From an uncultured Clostridia bacterium (GTDB lineage Bacteria > Bacillota > Clostridia > Oscillospirales > Oscillospiraceae), in the NCBI GenBank assembly GCA_937858235.1, contig CALLZZ010000452.1:1-9762 (forward strand): a stretch of 9,762 bases of DNA, given 5' to 3'. The position numbers and the translations under genes were made by a program. The notes beneath the pieces are model-generated. The model ran no database searches. It worked only from the letters and a program-made list of their open reading frames with translations, and was not told the origin of the DNA. Positions 6,509-9,762 of this stretch are shown here, piece by piece (position 1 is the first letter of the stretch; every line of letters starts with the position of its first letter).

Positions 6509-6820
6509 ATGGAAGAATTGCTTAACAAGGTGAAGCAAAATTTGATACTCGACCATGCGGTGGATGATGTGCTGATCCAAAGCTACATCACCGCCGCTGT
6601 TTCATATGCGGAGAGTTTCCAGCACATCCCAGCTGGGACTTATACGGAAACCACCATGCCACCCACCACCGAACAGGCGGTCATCATGCTGGCCTCCCAC
6701 TTTTACGAATCCAGAGATGGATCTACGGGCGGTTTTTTTGCTGACAGCGTTCAGGCAGGAAAACAGGTGTGGGACACGGTAAACAACCTCCTGCGGCTTG
6801 ACCGGGAATGGAAGGTGTGA
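6509..6820 (+). CDS. Head-tail connector protein (gp6-like)
   Basis: The 103-residue, mostly helical protein fits the gp6/gp15-type adaptor that forms a ring under the portal. Recognisable features are the N-terminal LLNKVKQNLILDHAVDDVLIQSYITAAVSYAESF (about 4-37) and the middle EQAVIMLASHFYESRD (about 55-70). Both are the usual pattern of phage connector proteins, where the first helix lies against the portal and the second carries the conserved HFYE-type segment. An in-frame GTG at 6506 directly precedes ATG 6509; with AAGGAGG at 6494-6500, ATG gives the better spacing (8 nt), so it is preferred. The gene ends 2 nt before the ATG of the next. Position right after the capsid gene supports the call. 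Confidence 0.88.
   Translation: MEELLNKVKQNLILDHAVDDVLIQSYITAAVSYAESFQHIPAGTYTETTMPPTTEQAVIMLASHFYESRDGSTGGFFADSVQAGKQVWDTVNNLLRLDREWKV
6812..6817 (+). promoter_or_regulatory. Weak ribosome binding site inside the connector gene's end
   Basis: AAGGTG, 5 nt before ATG 6823, is the only purine-rich site near the competing starts (6808, 6817, 6823, 6835, 6838). It is weaker than its neighbours, which suggests reinitiation after the connector stop at 6818-6820. Confidence 0.5.
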
Positions 6821-6822
6821 GT

Positions 6823-7164
6823 ATGAGTTACGGCATGATGAATGGGTTTGCGGACATTATCGAAGTCCGCCATGTGAAGGACAGCGAGGGCTTCTCTGTC
6901 ACTACGGATGAAGTCCTCGCAACTGTCCGCATTTACCGAGAGGGGCGGCACGGCTCCCAGAGGTGGGCAAATCTTGCCACATTTTCTGAGGCAACCGACC
7001 TGTTCCGTTTTCGCTGCATTCCAAACCTTACCGTCACCACAGAACACATTATTGTCTGTGATGGGGATCGCTACGACATCATATCAGTTGAGAATGTAAA
7101 AGGACGTGGGATGTATGTAGAAGTTTTAGCGAAAAGGAGTGAAGCGACCAATGGCAAAAGTTGA
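6823..7164 (+). CDS. Head closure protein (head-tail joining)
   Basis: The 113-residue product is beta-rich and matches the Phage_H_T_join / SPP1 gp16-like pattern: an opening strand (ADIIEVRHVKDSEGFSV), a TDEVLATVRIYREGRHGSQRWANLATFSEATDLFRFR stretch (the usual place of the adenine/Glu-rich central beta region), and an ending VCDGDRYDIISVENVKGRGMYVEVLAKR. Such proteins plug the connector after packaging and dock the tail. The frame is also open to an ATG at 6808, inside the connector gene. ATG 6823 is preferred because AAGGTG (6812-6817) lies 5 nt upstream and it starts right after the connector stop. Confidence in the start is moderate. Confidence 0.88.
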   Translation: MSYGMMNGFADIIEVRHVKDSEGFSVTTDEVLATVRIYREGRHGSQRWANLATFSEATDLFRFRCIPNLTVTTEHIIVCDGDRYDIISVENVKGRGMYVEVLAKRSEATNGKS

Positions 7165-7582
7165 TGTAAAAATGCCGGAAGACTTTCTTTTAAAGTTCTC
7201 CAGACTGCAGTCCAATACCGATGCAGTTGCGGAAAAAGTGCTGGAGGCTGGTGCAGAAGTTGTCTACCAGAAGGTCAGCAGCAACCTGTCATCCGTTGTG
7301 GGCAGCGGCACCAAATATCCATCGGAGTCCACGGGAGAGCTGGAATCTTCCCTGGGTGTTACACCCGTCAAGATGGATAAGCAGGGTAACCACAATATCA
7401 AAATCGGGTTTGCGGAGCCCCGCTCAGATGGGAAAAGCAATGCCATGATCGCAAACATTCTGGAGTACGGAAAACATGGGCAGCCTGCAAAACCTTTCTT
7501 AAAGCCCGCCAAGTCTGCATCCCGTTCCGCTTGTATAACGGCGATGCAGCAGAAATTTGATGAGGAGGTCAGAAAGCTATGA
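7151..7582 (+). CDS. HK97 gp10-like head-tail protein
   Basis: The 143-residue product belongs to the HK97-gp10-like family of head-tail or tail completion proteins. The signs are a helical N-terminal half with VAEKVLEAGAEVVYQKVSSNL (about 26-46), a beta middle (HNIKIGFAEP, 81-90) and the family's signature near the end: IANILEYGKHGQPAKPFLKPA (100-120), followed by a final helix. The frame opens with a GTG at 7139, but AAAGGAG at 7133-7139 overlaps that codon. ATG 7151 lies 11 nt after it and gives the typical N-terminus, so it is chosen. The start overlaps the head closure gene by 14 nt; the stop overlaps the next ATG by 4 nt. The family's exact role (joining or tail completion) is not settled by the sequence. 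Confidence 0.9.
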   Translation: MAKVDVKMPEDFLLKFSRLQSNTDAVAEKVLEAGAEVVYQKVSSNLSSVVGSGTKYPSESTGELESSLGVTPVKMDKQGNHNIKIGFAEPRSDGKSNAMIANILEYGKHGQPAKPFLKPAKSASRSACITAMQQKFDEEVRKL

Positions 7583-7920
7583 GTATTCTTACAGACATCC
7601 AAACGGCCCTGACTCCTCTGGGCATTCCGCTGGAAACAGGCGTTTTTAAAGACAAAGCCCCGGAGCGGTATATTGTAGTCGTTCCGCTTGTCGATACCTT
7701 TGAACTCCATGCGGATAATACCCCCGGCATTGATGTGCAGGAGGCGCGGCTCTCGTTATACGCCAAGGGCAATTACATGAAGGATAAAAACCGTATTGTA
7801 AAAACGCTGCTGGCAGAAGATTTCACCATAACCGACCGCAGATACATCGGTTATGAAACGGAAACTGGCTACCACCACTATGCTGTGGATGTAGCCAAGC
7901 ATTATGAAATGGAGGAATGA
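7579..7920 (+). CDS. Putative tail terminator / tail completion protein
   Basis: The 113-residue protein begins with a helix (ILTDIQTALTPLGIPLETGVF), followed by alternating strands (ERYIVVVPLVDTFEL, VQEARLSLYAKGNYMKDKNRIVKTLLAEDFTIT) and a final YETETGYHHYAVDVAKHYE strand. That alpha/beta plan is the one seen in lambda gpU-type tail terminators, which cap the tail tube and bind the head. No signature motif fixes the family. The call rests mainly on its position between the gp10-like protein and the major tail protein, where the terminator is normally encoded. GAGGAGGT at 7562-7569 and a 4-nt ATGA overlap with the upstream stop support the start. An alternative is a generic minor capsid or tail protein of unknown role. 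Confidence 0.72.
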   Translation: MSILTDIQTALTPLGIPLETGVFKDKAPERYIVVVPLVDTFELHADNTPGIDVQEARLSLYAKGNYMKDKNRIVKTLLAEDFTITDRRYIGYETETGYHHYAVDVAKHYEMEE

Positions 7921-7923
7921 CTA

Positions 7924-8529
7924 ATGGCTACGATCGGTCTTGATAAACTGTATTACGCCAAAATCACAGAAGCCCCCGGTACGGGGGAGGAAACCTACGA
8001 TACCCCAGTGCAGCTGGCGAAAGCCATGAGTGCGGAACTTTCTGTGGAACTGGCTGAAGCCACGCTTTATGCGGATGACGGTGCTGCGGAAATCGTAAAG
8101 GAATTCCAGAGCGGCACCCTGACTCTGGGCGTGGACGATATCGGTGCATCTGTTGCATCCGACCTGACGGGTGCTGTTATTGATGAAAAAGGCGTAGTGG
8201 TATCCGCCAGTGAAGATGGCGGGGCGCCTGTCGCCGTTGGCTTCCGTGCGAAGAAGTCCAATGGCAAGTATAAGTATTACTGGCTCTACCGAGTAAAATT
8301 TGGCATCCCCGCGACCAACCTTACGACCAAGGGTGAGAGCATCGAGTTCTCCACACCTACCATTGAGGGTACGATCCTTCGCCGCAACAAGCCTGACGCA
8401 AAAGGCAGACACCCCTGGAAGGCAGAGGTCACAGAGGGTGATACCTCTGTCACTCCTGAAACCATCACGAACTGGTATGAAGAAGTGTATGAGCCTTCCT
8501 ATCCGTCCGCAGATTCGCTTTCAGAATAA
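7924..8529 (+). CDS. Major tail protein, phi13 family
   Basis: This is the tail tube subunit, 201 residues, consistent with the phi13-type major tail family. Typical segments are MATIGLDKLYYAKITE at the start, VQLAKAMSAELSVELAEATLYADDGAAEIVKEFQSGTLTLGVDD (about 28-71), VAVGFRAKKSNGKYKYYWLYRVKFGIP (103-129) and STPTIEGTILRR (143-154). Together they match the beta-sandwich fold used by tube proteins to form hexameric rings. The Ser/Thr-rich tail is short and no Ig-like domain is attached. GGAGG in the end of the preceding gene lies 8 nt before ATG 7924. The chaperone genes follow immediately, as is standard for non-contractile tails. Confidence 0.93.
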   Translation: MATIGLDKLYYAKITEAPGTGEETYDTPVQLAKAMSAELSVELAEATLYADDGAAEIVKEFQSGTLTLGVDDIGASVASDLTGAVIDEKGVVVSASEDGGAPVAVGFRAKKSNGKYKYYWLYRVKFGIPATNLTTKGESIEFSTPTIEGTILRRNKPDAKGRHPWKAEVTEGDTSVTPETITNWYEEVYEPSYPSADSLSE

Positions 8530-8543
8530 GGAGGAGATGACGT

Positions 8544-8927
8544 ATGACACAAGAACGCTCTGCTAAAATTTTCGTTGGAGATGAAGAATATACTCTGCTT
8601 TTGACCACCAGAGCCACGAAAGAGATAGCCGGGAGATATGGCGGTCTGGAGAATCTGGGCGATAAGCTGATGAAGTCCGAGAACTTTGAAATGGCAATCG
8701 GCGAAATTGTCTGGCTTATCACGCTCTTGGCGAACCAGTCCATCCTGGTACACAATCTGAAGAATAAGGATGACCCCAGGGAACTGCTCACCGAGGAGAT
8801 GGTGGAACTGCTCACTTCTCCTCTTGATCTTGCGGCATATAAGAGTGCTATCACAGAAGCCCTTTATAAGGGGACCAAGCGCAATATTGAAAGCGAGGCA
8901 GACCAAAAAAACGCACAGGTCGGGTAA
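8544..8927 (+). CDS. Tail assembly chaperone G
   Basis: The 127-residue product is the short form of the tail assembly chaperone pair (lambda gpG analogue), made when ribosomes do not shift. It opens with a beta strand part (AKIFVGDEEYTLLLTTRATKEIAGRYGG, about 6-34), then helices that include MAIGEIVWLITLLANQSIL (50-68) and LLTEEMVELLTSPLDLAAYKSAITEALYKG (81-110). The end is charged and probably disordered. It sits between the major tail protein and the tape measure protein, the fixed place for this family, and its last codons carry the slippery site at 8906-8912. AAGGAGGA at 8528-8535, overlapping the major tail gene's stop, lies 8 nt before ATG. It is expected to bind the tape measure protein and keep it soluble. 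Confidence 0.88.
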   Translation: MTQERSAKIFVGDEEYTLLLTTRATKEIAGRYGGLENLGDKLMKSENFEMAIGEIVWLITLLANQSILVHNLKNKDDPRELLTEEMVELLTSPLDLAAYKSAITEALYKGTKRNIESEADQKNAQVG

Positions 8928-9115
8928 GTGACGAAGAGTTGTTTACCCGACTTTTCTATTACGGCATCGCCCACCTTCATCTGAGCCAGGATGAGGTGTG
9001 GCTGATGCCGTTTGGCTTATTACTCGATCTGTGGGAATGCCACAAGCAATACAACGGGCTGGCAAAGCCAAAACGGGAATTGTTCATTGATGACATTATC
9101 CCAGAGGGAATCTGA
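8544..9115 (+). CDS. Tail assembly chaperone GT (predicted -1 frameshift product)
   Basis: The long chaperone form, read as 8544-8912 joined to 8912-9115, has 190 residues: 123 from the G frame and 67 from the -1 frame. The extension starts RTGRVSDEEL and continues with LFYYGIAHLHLSQDEVWLMP and LLLDLWECHKQYNG to a TGA at 9113-9115. The LSQDEVW and F-G-L-L-L-D-L-W pattern looks like the T domain of such chaperones in Firmicutes siphoviruses. The -1 frame has a stop at 8888-8890, so the shift must occur between there and the G stop at 8925. The T domain is known in lambda to recruit tail tube subunits to the tape measure-bound complex. The frameshift is predicted from sequence, not shown. A separate start (TTG at 8939) is possible but has no good ribosome binding site. 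Confidence 0.85.
8906..8953 (+). promoter_or_regulatory. Programmed -1 ribosomal frameshift signal
   Basis: The heptamer A AAA AAC at 8906-8912 is in the X XXY YYZ phase relative to gene G. After it, GTCGGGTAA (8919-8927) pairs perfectly with TTACCCGAC (8943-8951). With G-T pairs the stem extends to 16 pairs (8917-8932 with 8938-8953) around a 5-nt loop. The gap between heptamer and stem is 4 to 6 nt. The stop codon of G lies in the 5' arm of the stem. Slippery site, spacing and structure match the usual pattern of stimulated -1 frameshifting. Confidence 0.87.
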
Positions 9116-9132
9116 TGAAGGAGGTGGTATAA

Positions 9133-9762
9133 ATGGCAGATGATTTTGGCTTAAAAATTGGTCTGGAGGGTGAAAAGGAATTTAAAAAAGCCCTTTCTGA
9201 GATCAACCAGTCCTTCAAAGTCCTCGGTTCTGAGATGAAGGTCGTGCAATCGCAGTTTGATAAAAATGACAGTTCTGTTGAAGCACTTACCGCTCGCAAT
9301 CAGGTGTTGAACCGGGAAATTGAAGCGCAGAAACAGAAAATCGAAACTCTGCGGTCTGCTCTGTCCAACGCCGCCTCCTCCTTTGGGGAAAACGACCGCC
9401 GTACCCAGAACTGGCAGATCCAGCTGAATAACGCCACCGCCGCTCTCAACGACATGGAGCGTGAACTTTCCCAGAATGAGCGGGCCATTGATGAATTGGG
9501 GGACGAACTGAAGCAGTCTGGCGACCAGGCAGATAACTTCGGCGATGAACTGGAGGGCGCCGCCAAGGATGCGGATGATGCATCTTCCCGTTTTGAAAAG
9601 GTTGGCTCTGTCGTTAAAGGCATGGGCGTGGCAATCGGTGCGGCAGTCGTTGCCGCTGGGGCCGCCCTGGCGGGGCTTACCAAGAGTTTTCTTGACCTTG
9701 CAGAATCCACCAGGGAATACCGGGAAGACCAGGCAAAGCTAGATGCCGCCTTTATTACGGCG
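9133..9762 (+). CDS. Tape measure protein, N-terminal part (3' end outside window)
   Basis: The tape measure protein runs through the tail lumen, sets tail length and helps DNA enter the cell. Only the first 210 codons are present and the frame is open to the window's end; full proteins of this class are usually many hundreds of residues. The start MADDFGLKIGLEGEKEFKKALSEINQ is the typical opening of tape measure proteins of Firmicutes siphoviruses. Residues about 45-150 are a long heptad-like coiled coil rich in Glu, Gln, Asn and Ala. A hydrophobic Gly/Ala segment at about 159-181 (VGSVVKGMGVAIGAAVVAAGAAL and on) could insert into a membrane. Position right after the chaperone pair supports the call. 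AAGGAGGT at 9118-9125 lies 7 nt before ATG 9133, right after the GT stop. Confidence 0.93.
   Translation, partial: MADDFGLKIGLEGEKEFKKALSEINQSFKVLGSEMKVVQSQFDKNDSSVEALTARNQVLNREIEAQKQKIETLRSALSNAASSFGENDRRTQNWQIQLNNATAALNDMERELSQNERAIDELGDELKQSGDQADNFGDELEGAAKDADDASSRFEKVGSVVKGMGVAIGAAVVAAGAALAGLTKSFLDLAESTREYREDQAKLDAAFITA

Noticed and set aside
7264..7710. 148-aa open frame on the minus strand
   Set aside because: It is antisense to the gp10-like and terminator genes, which have family patterns and coupled starts.
7921..8412. 163-aa open frame on the minus strand
   Set aside because: It is antisense to the well-supported major tail protein and shows no family pattern or initiation signal.
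8939..9115. Independent T gene starting at TTG 8939
   Set aside because: No proper ribosome binding site precedes it and it would lie in the hairpin's 3' side; the slippery site and stem just upstream explain the frame better. Kept only as an alternative.
9300..9710. 136-aa Ser/Ala-rich open frame on the minus strand
   Set aside because: It mirrors the coiled-coil coding sequence of the tape measure gene; low-complexity antisense frames are expected there.
1..9762. tRNA, CRISPR array, insertion sequence, integrase, attachment site, HNH nuclease or defence genes
   Set aside because: I looked for these on both strands and saw none. The HNH nuclease often found just before terS in similar phages is not between the DUF4314 gene and terS here; it could lie upstream of the window.

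Overview
This window is a continuous stretch of the late (structural) gene cluster of a siphovirus or siphovirus-type prophage. All genes are on the + strand. Strong AAGGAGG-type ribosome binding sites, GTG starts and the combination of protein families point to a host in the Firmicutes, most likely a Clostridia-type gut anaerobe (Lachnospiraceae or Oscillospiraceae style). This host call is inference from gene content; no host gene, integrase or attachment site is present in the window.

Layout. Positions 1-678 hold the end of an unrecognised gene and a DUF4314-DUF5049 fusion gene, which belong to the small accessory genes that often precede the terminase in such phages. Positions 679-1140 hold a hairpin, an AT-rich spacer, a 75-aa small gene and a near-ideal intrinsic terminator with a UUCG loop. 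From 1173 onward the morphogenesis genes run almost without gaps: terminase small subunit (P27 type), terminase large subunit, HK97-type portal, ClpP-like prohead protease and HK97-fold major capsid protein with N-terminal delta domain. These are followed by head-tail connector, head closure, HK97 gp10-like protein, a putative tail terminator, a phi13-type major tail protein, the tail assembly chaperone pair G and GT, and the first 210 codons of the tape measure protein, which runs off the window.

How the genes work together. TerS and TerL cut and pump DNA through the portal into a prohead built from capsid protein, whose delta domain acts as internal scaffold and is removed by the ClpP-like protease. 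The connector, closure, gp10-like and terminator proteins close the head and join it to the tail. The tail tube (major tail protein) polymerises around the tape measure with help from G and GT.

The most notable signal is at 8906-8953. There, a canonical slippery heptamer (A AAA AAC) lies just before a strong hairpin that contains the stop codon of gene G. The -1 frame then stays open for 67 further codons, giving a predicted GT fusion protein. The cluster as a whole is ordinary in gene order. I do not see a novel defence system or other new multi-gene system. Secondary points of interest are the domain fusion at 274-678, the isolated small gene at 858-1085, and the terminator directly before terS with no visible promoter between them.
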